Below are positions 26,881 through 34,595 of a stretch of DNA of 64,000 nucleotides, in pieces. Source of the DNA: CBDHCC01 sp965219235 (lineage in GTDB: Bacteria > Pseudomonadota > Alphaproteobacteria > Sphingomonadales > Sphingomonadaceae); the NCBI GenBank assembly GCA_965219235.1, contig OZ244721.1, forward strand, positions 620,001-684,000, written 5' to 3'. The position numbers were made by a program, and so were the translations under genes. The notes beneath the pieces were generated by a model. The model was not told where the DNA came from and made no database searches. It saw nothing but the letters and a program-made list of their open reading frames with translations. Each line of letters opens with the position of its first letter. The first letter of the stretch is position 1.

Positions 26881-28128
26881 TCAGCCAATGTTGTCGACGG
26901 CCCTGCCCACCCTCACTCGCTCTCCCACCGTCCGTGCCACCGCCACGTCCATCGTGACGTTGGCCACCGTGCGCATGATGTCGGGAAAGGTCTCGACCGC
27001 GATCAGCAGCGCCAGCGGCTCGATCGGCACGCCCATCGCCAGCGAGATCGGCGCGATGGCGGTGACGAAGCTGATCTGGCCGGGCAGGCTCACCGATCCC
27101 AGCGTGGTGATCGCGGCCGCCGCCACGCCCGCCAGCATCGCGCCGGCGCCGAGCTCCACGCCGTACCAGTCCGCCACGTAGATCACGACCGCCAGGTTCA
27201 TCGCCGGCCCGGTCACGCGGAAGATCGCGACGGCGAGCGGCAGGACGATGTCGGCGACGGCGGGCCGCACCCCCAGCTCGGTGGACGAACGCAGCATCGG
27301 CGGCAGGCTGGCGAGCGAGGACTGGGTGGAGATCGCCACCGCCTGCGCCGGGGCGATTGCGCGCGCGAACGCGGCCAGCCCCGTCCGGCCGCCGACCACC
27401 GCCAGCGCGTAGGCGGCGATCAACAGCAGGCCGCCCACCGAGGCGACGATCAGCACGTAGTGCGCCAGCGCCCCGAACGCCGCCACCCCAGCCTTCGCCC
27501 CCACGACATAGGCGAGCGCGAACACGCCGAACGGGGCCAGCGCCAGCACCCAGCCGATCACCACCAGCATGGCGTCGGCGATGGCCGAGAAGAAGCCGGT
27601 CAGGCGCGCGCGCGGCTCCGCCTCCAGCCGGATCACCGCCAGCGCGAAGACGGCGGTGAACAGCATCAGCGGCAGGATCCGGTCGTTCGCCGCCGCCGCC
27701 ACCGCGTTCGTCGGCACCAACGACAGCAGGAACTCGCCGAAGCCCGGCACCTCGCCCACCGGCCCCGCTCCGGACAGGGCGGCGCGCAGCGCGTCGGCCG
27801 ACGCGGCGGGGATCGGGAACCAGCCGAGCAGCAGCGGGGTGACGACCGCCGCGAGCGCCGCCGACAGCCACAGGAGGCCGATCATCAGCGCGACCGCGCC
27901 GCCCGCCAGCCGCCCGGTCGCCGCCGCGTCGGCCGCCGCGGCGACTCCGGTGACGAGCAGTGCCACGATCAGCGGCACGATCGTCATGCGCAGCGCGTTC
28001 AGCCACAGCGTGCCCACCGCCTGCGCCGCCTCCTGGGCGCCCGCCGAGCGCGCGCCCAACGCGATGCCGAGGACCACGCCGGCGACGAGCGCGGCCAGGA
28101 TCAGGAGGGCGGGGGTGCGCAGAGTCAT
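26881..28128 (-). CDS. Dicarboxylate/amino acid:cation symporter (DAACS, GltP/DctA type)
   Basis: 415-residue secondary transporter for glutamate, aspartate or C4-dicarboxylates. Diagnostic pieces: LNALRMTIVPLIVALLVTGV, the Ser-rich re-entrant loop ISTQSSLASLPPML, FRVTGPAMNLAVVIYVADWYG (normally NMDG-like region) and SVSLPGQISFVTAIAPI. ATG at 28128 is preferred to the longer frame, which would run into the repeat upstream. It is transcribed away from glmM; the element at 28179-28340 lies in the divergent region and so may overlap its promoter. Confidence 0.88.
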   Translation of the reverse strand: MTLRTPALLILAALVAGVVLGIALGARSAGAQEAAQAVGTLWLNALRMTIVPLIVALLVTGVAAAADAAATGRLAGGAVALMIGLLWLSAALAAVVTPLLLGWFPIPAASADALRAALSGAGPVGEVPGFGEFLLSLVPTNAVAAAANDRILPLMLFTAVFALAVIRLEAEPRARLTGFFSAIADAMLVVIGWVLALAPFGVFALAYVVGAKAGVAAFGALAHYVLIVASVGGLLLIAAYALAVVGGRTGLAAFARAIAPAQAVAISTQSSLASLPPMLRSSTELGVRPAVADIVLPLAVAIFRVTGPAMNLAVVIYVADWYGVELGAGAMLAGVAAAAITTLGSVSLPGQISFVTAIAPISLAMGVPIEPLALLIAVETFPDIMRTVANVTMDVAVARTVGERVRVGRAVDNIG

Positions 28129-28178
28129 CCTGCGCTTCCTGCGGCAGGGGAAGGGAGGTGTCGAGCAAGTGATTTGTT

Positions 28179-28340
28179 GATCCTTCCCAAGCTCGCTTGG
28201 GAAGGGGGACCGCCGCAGGCGGTGGAGGGGTGGGGCTCGCAAAATCCAGACTGGGGACTCAGCTTAACTGTGACGCCGCACCCCTCCACCACGCCGCTTC
28301 GCGTCGCGGTCCCCCTCCCCGAGCAAGCTCGGGGAGGATC
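28179..28340. repeat. Nested palindromic element, copy A (same family as the one inside murD)
   Basis: Each end is itself a hairpin (left CCCAAGCTCGCTTGGG, right CCCCGAGCAAGCTCGGGG) followed inward by GGGGGACCGC / GCGGTCCCCC and by TGGAGGGGTG / CACCCCTCCA, so the element is a long inverted repeat with foldback ends. It begins with GATCC and ends with GGATC. It separates the symporter gene from glmM. The right half closely matches the right half of the element at 57789-57917. Confidence 0.8.
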
Positions 28341-28409
28341 TTGATCGCCCTTGGCCCCCTCTCTTCCCGCCGCTACACCCGCCCCACACCGCAACACGGG
28401 CACCCCATC

Positions 28410-29747
28410 TTGGCACGCAAGCTCTTCGGCACCGACGGCATCCGGGCGCGCACCAACACCGCGCCGCTGACCCCCGACAGGATCATGGCGGTCGGCATGG
28501 CGGCCGGGCGGCGGTTCCTGCGCGGCGACCACCGCCACCGCGTGCTGATCGGCAAGGACACGCGGCTGTCGGGCTATATGGTCGAGAGCGCGTTGGTGGC
28601 GGGCTTCACCGCGGTCGGCATGGACGTGCTGCAGGTCGGGCCGATGCCGACGCCCGCGGTCGCCATGCTGACCAAGTCGATGCGTGCCGACCTGGGCGTG
28701 ATGATCTCGGCCAGTCACAACCCGTTCTTCGACAACGGGCTCAAGTTCTTCGGGCCGGAAGGTTTCAAGCTGTCCGACGAGGATGAGGCGGAGATCGAGG
28801 CGCTGATGGCGGAGGGGCCGGTGCTCGCCGCGTCCAAGGACATCGGCCGCGCCCGGCGTTACGAGGATGCGCGCGGGCGCTACATCCACTCGATCAAGGC
28901 GACCTTCCCTAGCGACCTGAGGCTCGACGGGCTGAAGCTGGTGGTCGACTGCGCCAACGGCGCCGCCTATCAGACCGCGCCCTCGGCGCTCTGGGAGCTG
29001 GGCGCGGAGGTCGTCGCGATCGGGGTCGAGCCCAACGGCACCAACATCAACGACCGGTGCGGCTCGACCGCGCCGCTGACGCTGCAGGAGACGGTGGTGG
29101 CGTCGGGCGCGGACCTGGGCCTGGCGCTCGATGGGGACGCCGACCGGCTGATCGTGGCCGACGAGCACGGCGCGATCGTCGACGGCGACCAGCTGATGGC
29201 GCTGATCGGCACGCAATGGGCGCGCGAGGGGCGGCTGACGGGCGACGGCGTGGTCGCCACCGTGATGAGCAACCTGGGGCTGGAACGCTTCCTGGAGGTC
29301 CAGGGGCTGAGCCTGGAGCGCACGAGGGTCGGCGACCGCTACGTGCTCGAACGCATGCTGTCGGGCGGCTTCAACGTCGGCGGCGAGCAGTCGGGGCACA
29401 TCATCCTGTCGGACTTCGGCACCACCGGCGATGGACTGGGGGCGGCGCTGCAGATCCTGGCGGCGCTGGTGCGCGACGGGCGGCCCGCCTCCGAGCTGCT
29501 GCGGCTGTTCGAGCCGGTGCCGCAGCTGCTGCGCTCGGTCCGCTACCAGGCCGCCGCCCCGCTGGAGGACATGGCCGTCCAAGCCGCGATCGCGCAGGCG
29601 GAGGCGGCGCTGGACGGGCGCGGCCGGCTGGTCATCCGCCGCTCGGGCACGGAGCCGCTGGTCCGGGTGATGGCCGAGGGCGACCGCGAGGACGAGGTCG
29701 AGCGCGTCGTCGCCGACATCTGCGAGGCGGTGGTGGCGGCGCGGTGA
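28410..29747 (+). CDS. glmM: Phosphoglucosamine mutase
   Basis: Converts glucosamine-6-P to glucosamine-1-P for UDP-GlcNAc synthesis (peptidoglycan and LPS). 445 residues, exactly family length. Substrate-site blocks: ISASHNPFFDNG with the phosphorylated Ser, LDGDADRLIVAD (Mg2+ binding), GGEQSGHI (sugar binding) and IRRSGTEPLVRVM (phosphate binding). The start is TTG at 28410 (LARKLFGTDGIR); no ATG or GTG fits the conserved N-terminus. It begins about 70 bases after a palindromic element, which therefore sits in its leader or promoter. The next gene overlaps as GTGA. Confidence 0.93.
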   Translation: MARKLFGTDGIRARTNTAPLTPDRIMAVGMAAGRRFLRGDHRHRVLIGKDTRLSGYMVESALVAGFTAVGMDVLQVGPMPTPAVAMLTKSMRADLGVMISASHNPFFDNGLKFFGPEGFKLSDEDEAEIEALMAEGPVLAASKDIGRARRYEDARGRYIHSIKATFPSDLRLDGLKLVVDCANGAAYQTAPSALWELGAEVVAIGVEPNGTNINDRCGSTAPLTLQETVVASGADLGLALDGDADRLIVADEHGAIVDGDQLMALIGTQWAREGRLTGDGVVATVMSNLGLERFLEVQGLSLERTRVGDRYVLERMLSGGFNVGGEQSGHIILSDFGTTGDGLGAALQILAALVRDGRPASELLRLFEPVPQLLRSVRYQAAAPLEDMAVQAAIAQAEAALDGRGRLVIRRSGTEPLVRVMAEGDREDEVERVVADICEAVVAAR

Positions 29748-29935
29748 GGGACACCACCCGTCGGCGCTGGTTCGCGGCGGCGCGGATCGGCATCGTTGTC
29801 GCGGGCGTGCTGGCGCTCGTGCGGTTGGCCACGGGCGGAGCGGCGGCCGTCTTCGAGCCGCCCGGCAGCCTGCTGCTCGCCTTCGCGGCCGGCACGCTCG
29901 CCGGCTTCGCGATCCTGTGGCTGCGCGCCCGATGA
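29744..29935 (+). CDS. Small membrane protein, hypothetical
   Basis: 63 residues: a basic N-terminus (RDTTRRRWFAAAR) and two hydrophobic segments (IGIVVAGVLALVRLATGG; GSLLLAFAAGTLAGFAILWL). The GTG overlaps the glmM stop and the stop overlaps the thiD ATG, so it is held within an operon by 4-base overlaps on both sides. No family recognised. Confidence 0.65.
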   Translation: MRDTTRRRWFAAARIGIVVAGVLALVRLATGGAAAVFEPPGSLLLAFAAGTLAGFAILWLRAR

Positions 29936-31047
29936 GCGTCCCGCGCGTGCTGGTCGTCGCCGGCTCCGACTCGGGCGGCGGCGCGGGCATTCAGGCGGAC
30001 ATCCAGACGATCACCATGCTGGGCGGCCACGCCACGACGGCGGTGACCGCTATCACGGCGCAGAACACGCTCGCTGTGACGCGGGTGGAGCCGGTGTCCG
30101 CCGACATGGTGCTGGCGCAGATCGACGCGGTGCTGTCCGACATCGGCGCGGACGCGGTGAAGATCGGCATGATCGGATCGGCCGAGACCGCGTGCGCCGT
30201 CGCCCGGCGACTGGCGGATGAGCGCCTGCCGCTGGTGCTCGACCCCGTCATGGTGGCGACGAGCGGCGGGGTGCTGGCGGACGCCGACACCGTGGCGGCG
30301 TTCGGCGCGCTGATGGAACGGGCGACCGTGGTGACGCCCAACCGCGCGGAGCTGGCCGCGCTGGGCGGCGCGGACGCGGTGCTCGCCCATGGCTGCGCGC
30401 TGTTGACCAAGGGCGGGCACGACGCGGCCGGGACGGTGACGGACGCGCTGTGGATGCCGGTGGCGGGCGAGGTGGCGCGCTGGAGCGACCCGCGTCTCTA
30501 CACCCCGCACACGCACGGCACGGGCTGCACGCTGGCGAGCGCGATCACGGTGGGGCTCGCCGCCGGACTGCCGCTGCCGCGCGCGGTGGAGCGGGCGCGG
30601 CGGTTCGTCCGGCTGTCGATCCGCGAGGCGCCGGGTCTGGGCCGGGGTCACGGTCCGATGGGGCAGGGGCGGGTGCGGCTGGACGCGGCCGCGGCGCCGA
30701 CCCCCAACCAGATCGCCCTGCCCGCCGCCGACATCGGCGCGGCGCGCGCCTTCTACCGCTCGCTCGGATTGACGCCGGTCGTCGACACCGACGGCTATCT
30801 GCGCTTCGAGGCGGAGGGCGGCGTCACCCTGTCGCTGCACGACGCGGCGCCCGCGCTCTATCTCGAATGCGACGATCTCGACGCGGAGGTCGCGCGGCTG
30901 CGCGGGCTCGGCATCGCGGTGACCGACCCGGTCGACCGACCCTGGCTGTGGCGCGAGGCGTGGCTCGCCGATCCGGCCGGCAACCAGCTGTGCCTCTACC
31001 GCGCCGGGGAGGCGCGCCGCCATCCGCCGTGGCGGGTCGCCTCGTGA
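29932..31047 (+). CDS. thiD: HMP/HMP-P kinase ThiD fused to a C-terminal VOC (glyoxalase-like) domain
   Basis: Residues 1 to about 250 are a full ThiD: VLVVAGSDSGGGAGIQADIQ (substrate site), MLGGHATTAVTAITAQNT, LVLDPVMVATSGGVLADAD, LLTKGGH and HTHGTGCTLASAI with the anion-hole Gly/Cys. ThiD phosphorylates hydroxymethylpyrimidine for thiamine synthesis. Without a stop the frame continues into about 115 residues of VOC fold: PNQIALPAADIGAARAFYRS, YLRFEAEGGVTLSLHD, and LADPAGNQLCLYRAGEA, which ends with the usual D..GN.L.L motif. A GTG near 30675 could start a separate VOC protein, but there is no stop between the parts. The gene is coupled to both neighbours. Confidence 0.85.
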   Translation: MSVPRVLVVAGSDSGGGAGIQADIQTITMLGGHATTAVTAITAQNTLAVTRVEPVSADMVLAQIDAVLSDIGADAVKIGMIGSAETACAVARRLADERLPLVLDPVMVATSGGVLADADTVAAFGALMERATVVTPNRAELAALGGADAVLAHGCALLTKGGHDAAGTVTDALWMPVAGEVARWSDPRLYTPHTHGTGCTLASAITVGLAAGLPLPRAVERARRFVRLSIREAPGLGRGHGPMGQGRVRLDAAAAPTPNQIALPAADIGAARAFYRSLGLTPVVDTDGYLRFEAEGGVTLSLHDAAPALYLECDDLDAEVARLRGLGIAVTDPVDRPWLWREAWLADPAGNQLCLYRAGEARRHPPWRVAS

Positions 31048-31649
31048 TCGCGGGCGTGGACGAGGCGGGCCGGGGGCCGCTCGCGGGGCCGGTGGTGGCC
31101 GCGGCGGTCGTGCTGTGCCGGGGCGGGGTCCCCGGCGTGGCGGACTCCAAGGCGCTGAGCCCCGCACGGCGGTCCGAGCTGGAGGCGGCGATCCGCCGGC
31201 GCTGCCGCTTCGGCCTCGGTTGGGCCAGCGTCGAGGAGATCGACCGGCTCAACATATACCACGCCACCCACCTCGCCATGGCGCGCGCGGTCGACGCGCT
31301 GGTGGCGGCGAGCGGGCGGGAGCCGGCGCGGGTGCTGGTCGACGGCAACCGGCTGCCCGGCTGGCGCTGGCCATCGCGCGCCGTGGTCGGCGGCGACGCG
31401 ACCGTGCCGGCGATCTCGGCCGCATCGATCCTGGCCAAGGAGGCGCGCGACCGGATGATGGTGTCGCTCGACGCGCGCCACGCCGGCTACGGCTTCGCCC
31501 GGCACAAGGGCTACGGCACCGCCGAGCACCGCGCGGCGCTCGACCGGCTGGGGCCGTGCGAGCACCATCGCCGCTCCTTCGCTCCCGTCGCCCGCCGGCT
31601 GGGCGAAAGCGCGACGGCTGGCGCAATCGCGCAACACGCCACCCGTTGA
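31044..31649 (+). CDS. rnhB: Ribonuclease HII
   Basis: Cleaves RNA in RNA-DNA hybrids and removes misincorporated ribonucleotides. Catalytic DEDD residues are seen in VIAGVDEAGRGPLAGPVVAA (Asp, Glu), ARVLVDGNRLPG (Asp) and SLDARHAGYGFARHKGYGT, with SILAKEARDRMM and the G..YPTxxH-like segment GYGTAEHRAAL. 201 residues from GTG at 31044, which overlaps the thiD-VOC stop; a GTG at 31029 would add five residues. Confidence 0.93.
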   Translation: MIAGVDEAGRGPLAGPVVAAAVVLCRGGVPGVADSKALSPARRSELEAAIRRRCRFGLGWASVEEIDRLNIYHATHLAMARAVDALVAASGREPARVLVDGNRLPGWRWPSRAVVGGDATVPAISAASILAKEARDRMMVSLDARHAGYGFARHKGYGTAEHRAALDRLGPCEHHRRSFAPVARRLGESATAGAIAQHATR

Positions 31650-31769
31650 GTCCCGGCCCTGGCCGCGCCACGACATCTGGTGACGCGAACCCCAGCCGCA
31701 CGCGGGCGTGGCGGTTCGTTAATCTTCCTCCTTCACCACGGCGATTGACGGAGTCCGGACCCGGACTCA
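31648..31769. promoter_or_regulatory. GANTC methylation sites upstream of ccrM
   Basis: GANTC sites occur as GAGTC at 31648-31652, GAGTC at 31751-31755 and GACTC at 31765-31769; the last two are within 50 bases of the ccrM start. A TTAA (CtrA-like half-site, CGTTAATC) lies around 31718. In Caulobacter, CcrM methylation and CtrA control ccrM itself, so a similar feedback is plausible here. Confidence 0.5.
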
Positions 31770-31800
31770 CGGTGCGGCGGGGCTGAAAAGGGGGTTGAGG

Positions 31801-32916
31801 TTGGCGACACGCACACTCGCGCGCACGGCGACCGTCGGGGGCGACGCGCCGCCCATCGGGCGCATCCTGCGCGGCGACGCCATCGCGCTGCTCGCAACCC
31901 TACCGGCGGCGTCGGTGGACATGGTCTTCGCCGACCCGCCGTACAATCTTCAGCTCGGCGGCGAGCTGCACCGCCCCGATGGCAGCCATGTCGATGCGGT
32001 GACGGACGAGTGGGACCGCTTCGCCAGCTTCGCCGCCTACGACCGCTTCACCCACGACTGGCTGGCCCAGGCGCGCCGCGTGCTGAAGCCGACGGGCACG
32101 CTTTGGGTGATCGGCAGCTACCACAACATCTTCCGGGTCGGCGTGGCGGTGCAGGATCTGGGCTACTGGATCCTGAACGACATCGTGTGGCGCAAGGCCA
32201 ATCCGATGCCGAACTTTCGCGGCACCCGCTTCACCAACGCGCACGAGACGCTGATCTGGGCATCACGTGATCCGCACGCCAAATATCGCTTCAACTACCG
32301 TGCCATGAAGACTCTCAACGACGAACTCCAGATGCGCTCCGACTGGACCTTCCCGATCTGCGGCGGGCCGGAGCGGCTGAAGATCGACGGGGCGAAGGCG
32401 CATCCGACGCAGAAGCCCGAGGCGCTGCTCTACCGCATCCTGCTCGCCTGCACGCAGCCCGGCGACGTCGTGCTCGACCCGTTCTTCGGCACCGGCACCA
32501 CAGGGGCGGTGGCGAGAAGGCTGGGCCGCGATTGGATCGGGATCGAGCGGGAGGAGCGCTATTGCGAGGTCGCCGAGGCGCGCATCGCCGCCGCCCTGCC
32601 GCTCGACGAATCGGCGCTCGCCACCATGCGGAGCCCGCGCGCCGCCCCGCGCGTGGCCTTCGGCGCGCTGGTCGAGGTCGGGCTGGTGACGCCGGGACAG
32701 GCGCTGACCGATCGTCACGGCCGGCAACGCGCCACCGTGCGCGCGGACGGCTCTCTCACATGCGGCGGGCAGGTGGGGTCCATCCACCAGCTCGGCGCCC
32801 GACTTGAGGGTGCGCCGAGCTGCAACGGCTGGACCTATTGGCACCATCGGGAGGGCGACGCGATCCAGCCGATCGACAGCCTGCGCCAGACCTACCGCCT
32901 GATGACGGAGGTCTGA
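31801..32916 (+). CDS. ccrM: Cell-cycle-regulated DNA adenine methyltransferase CcrM (GANTC)
   Basis: Methylates adenine in GANTC; essential cell-cycle regulator in many alphaproteobacteria. 371 residues, very like Caulobacter CcrM: catalytic motif DMVFADPPYNLQLGGEL (DPPY), WVIGSYHNIFRVGVAVQDLG, IVWRKANPMPNFRGTRFTNA, HPTQKPEALLYRI, SAM-binding DPFFGTGTTGAVARRLGR, and the C-terminal DNA-recognition domain ending CNGWTYWHHREGDAIQPIDS. No ATG is available; TTG at 31801, after GGGGG, or TTG at 31795 must be used. The leader contains GANTC sites. Confidence 0.95.
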   Translation: MATRTLARTATVGGDAPPIGRILRGDAIALLATLPAASVDMVFADPPYNLQLGGELHRPDGSHVDAVTDEWDRFASFAAYDRFTHDWLAQARRVLKPTGTLWVIGSYHNIFRVGVAVQDLGYWILNDIVWRKANPMPNFRGTRFTNAHETLIWASRDPHAKYRFNYRAMKTLNDELQMRSDWTFPICGGPERLKIDGAKAHPTQKPEALLYRILLACTQPGDVVLDPFFGTGTTGAVARRLGRDWIGIEREERYCEVAEARIAAALPLDESALATMRSPRAAPRVAFGALVEVGLVTPGQALTDRHGRQRATVRADGSLTCGGQVGSIHQLGARLEGAPSCNGWTYWHHREGDAIQPIDSLRQTYRLMTEV

Positions 32917-32923
32917 GGGGGGA

Positions 32924-34039
32924 ATGACCCCCGCCGACCTGCCCGCCGACGCCCGGCTCTATCTCCGCCCCTTCGGCCCGGTCGCCAGTCCGCAGGCCTA
33001 TGGCGAGCCCTCGCCACGGCTGGCCGGCGGGCTGCTGTTCCATTCGCATTTCGAGGTGATCGCGCGGCAGGGAGCTGCGCGCGTCGGGCGGGCCGTGCTG
33101 TCGCCGGAGGCGCTGGACGGCTGGATCGCGGGCGGCGGCGCTAGGGCCGAACGGCTGGCCGGGCTGCGCGCGGCCCTCGCGGCCCCGCGAGCCGCCTGGG
33201 CTGTGGGCGAGCGCGTGCTGCGCTTCGATCAGCCGCAGGTGGTCGGCATCCTGAACGTCACGCCCGACAGCTTCTCCGACGGCGGCCGCCACACCGACGC
33301 GGACGGCGCGGTCGCGGCGGGCATGGCGATGCTGGAGGCGGGCGCGGCGCTGATCGACGTCGGCGGCGAGAGCACTCGTCCCGGCGCGGCTCCGGTGTTC
33401 GAGGGCGACGAGATCGACCGGGTGGTGCCGGTGGTCGAGCGCCTCGCCCGCGCCGGCGCGCCGGTGTCGGTGGACACGCGCAAGGCGGGTGTGATGCGCG
33501 CGGCTCTGACGGCGGGCGCGGCGGTGGTGAACGACGTGTCCGCGCTCCGCCACGAGCCCGATTCGCCCGCGCTGGTGGCCGCCGCCGGCTGTCCGGTGGT
33601 GCTGATGCACGCGCCGTCCGCCGGTCCCGACCCCCATGCGGGCGCGGACCACGCCGACGTGGCGCTGGACGTGTTCGACTGGCTGGAGGCGCGCATCGGG
33701 GAGGTGGTCGCGGCCGGCGTGGCGCGCGAGCGCATCGCGGTCGATCCGGGCCTGGGTTTCGGCAAGACGCTGGCGCAGAACCTCGCCATCCTGAACGCGC
33801 TCGACCTCTATCTGGGGCTGGGCGTGCCGGTGATGCTGGGCGTCAGCCGCAAGCGGATGATCGGCGCGCTGGCCGGCGGGGCGGCGGCCGACCGGCGGCT
33901 GGGCGGCTCGCTCGCGCTGGCGGCGCTGGCGCTGGAGAGGGGCGTGCAGCTGCTGCGCGTCCATGACGTGCCCGAGACGGTGCAGGCGGTGCGCGTCTGG
34001 CGCGGCCTGCGCGACGCGGCCCTGACGGAACGGGCCTAA
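32924..34039 (+). CDS. folP: Dihydropteroate synthase
   Basis: Joins p-aminobenzoate to dihydropterin pyrophosphate in folate synthesis. The catalytic core starts near residue 105: GILNVTPDSFSDGG (first signature), LIDVGGESTRPGA (second signature), VSVDTRKAGVM, VNDVSALRHEPDS, VDPGLGFGKTLAQN and LGVSRKRMIG. The first roughly 100 residues (LYLRPFGPVASPQAYGEP and on) form an N-terminal extension, seen in sphingomonad homologues, of unknown role; total 371. ATG at 32924 follows GGGGGGA, 8 bases after ccrM. Tail-to-tail overlap of 4 bases with the next gene. Confidence 0.93.
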   Translation: MTPADLPADARLYLRPFGPVASPQAYGEPSPRLAGGLLFHSHFEVIARQGAARVGRAVLSPEALDGWIAGGGARAERLAGLRAALAAPRAAWAVGERVLRFDQPQVVGILNVTPDSFSDGGRHTDADGAVAAGMAMLEAGAALIDVGGESTRPGAAPVFEGDEIDRVVPVVERLARAGAPVSVDTRKAGVMRAALTAGAAVVNDVSALRHEPDSPALVAAAGCPVVLMHAPSAGPDPHAGADHADVALDVFDWLEARIGEVVAAGVARERIAVDPGLGFGKTLAQNLAILNALDLYLGLGVPVMLGVSRKRMIGALAGGAAADRRLGGSLALAALALERGVQLLRVHDVPETVQAVRVWRGLRDAALTERA

Positions 34040-34539
34040 CGCGCCCGCCGGAGCGAACCGAGCACGCGCGAGACGCGCGGGGCGAGCTGCGCGTCCAGGC
34101 TATCGGGGTAGCGCGCCTCCACCCCATGCCACTCGCCATTCTCGCGCAGCACGGCGGCGCGGATGCGGGTGCCGCGGCGCGACCGGCACTCGCCCCGCCA
34201 CTGCTCGCGCCAGCGCAGCACCACCGGCCATGCGCAGTCGAGCTTGAGGCGCGTTGTGAGCGCCAGTTCCGGATCGTCCGAGAATGCGAGGGGGCGCAGC
34301 ACCAGCTGTCCGTTTGGCAAGCGCCAGCCCGCATCGGAGGCGACCCACTGCGCCGGCAGTTCAAAGGCCATCGGTGCGGCCACGACCGTCCGCAGCGGGT
34401 CGAAGGGCAGCGCGATGAGCGGATCGCCGCCCGGCGGGAGCGTGGGAGCGACCTGCGGCTCGTCCGGTCGGAACGCGATCAACCCCGCCACCGCCACCGC
34501 GAGCAGGACGAGAACCGTCAGGGGCGGCGATGGGCGCAT
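34036..34539 (-). CDS. Hypothetical membrane-anchored periplasmic protein
   Basis: 167 residues: one N-terminal helix (LTVLVLLAVAVAGLIAF) then a soluble domain with conserved-looking Trp, Cys and Arg residues (LKLDCAWPVVLRWREQWRGE, RENGEWHGVEARYPD). I do not recognise the family. ATG at 34539 is used; a longer frame adds nine residues without better signals. Its end overlaps folP convergently. Confidence 0.65.
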   Translation of the reverse strand: MRPSPPLTVLVLLAVAVAGLIAFRPDEPQVAPTLPPGGDPLIALPFDPLRTVVAAPMAFELPAQWVASDAGWRLPNGQLVLRPLAFSDDPELALTTRLKLDCAWPVVLRWREQWRGECRSRRGTRIRAAVLRENGEWHGVEARYPDSLDAQLAPRVSRVLGSLRRAR

Positions 34540-34595
34540 GGTGGGATTGTAACGCAGGCCGCGCATTGCGCTTCCGTTCCACTTCCCGCCGGCCG

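Noticed and set aside
30450..31043. Upstream extension of rnhB
   Set aside because: It overlaps thiD-VOC in another frame and has no RNase HII similarity before the GTG at 31044.
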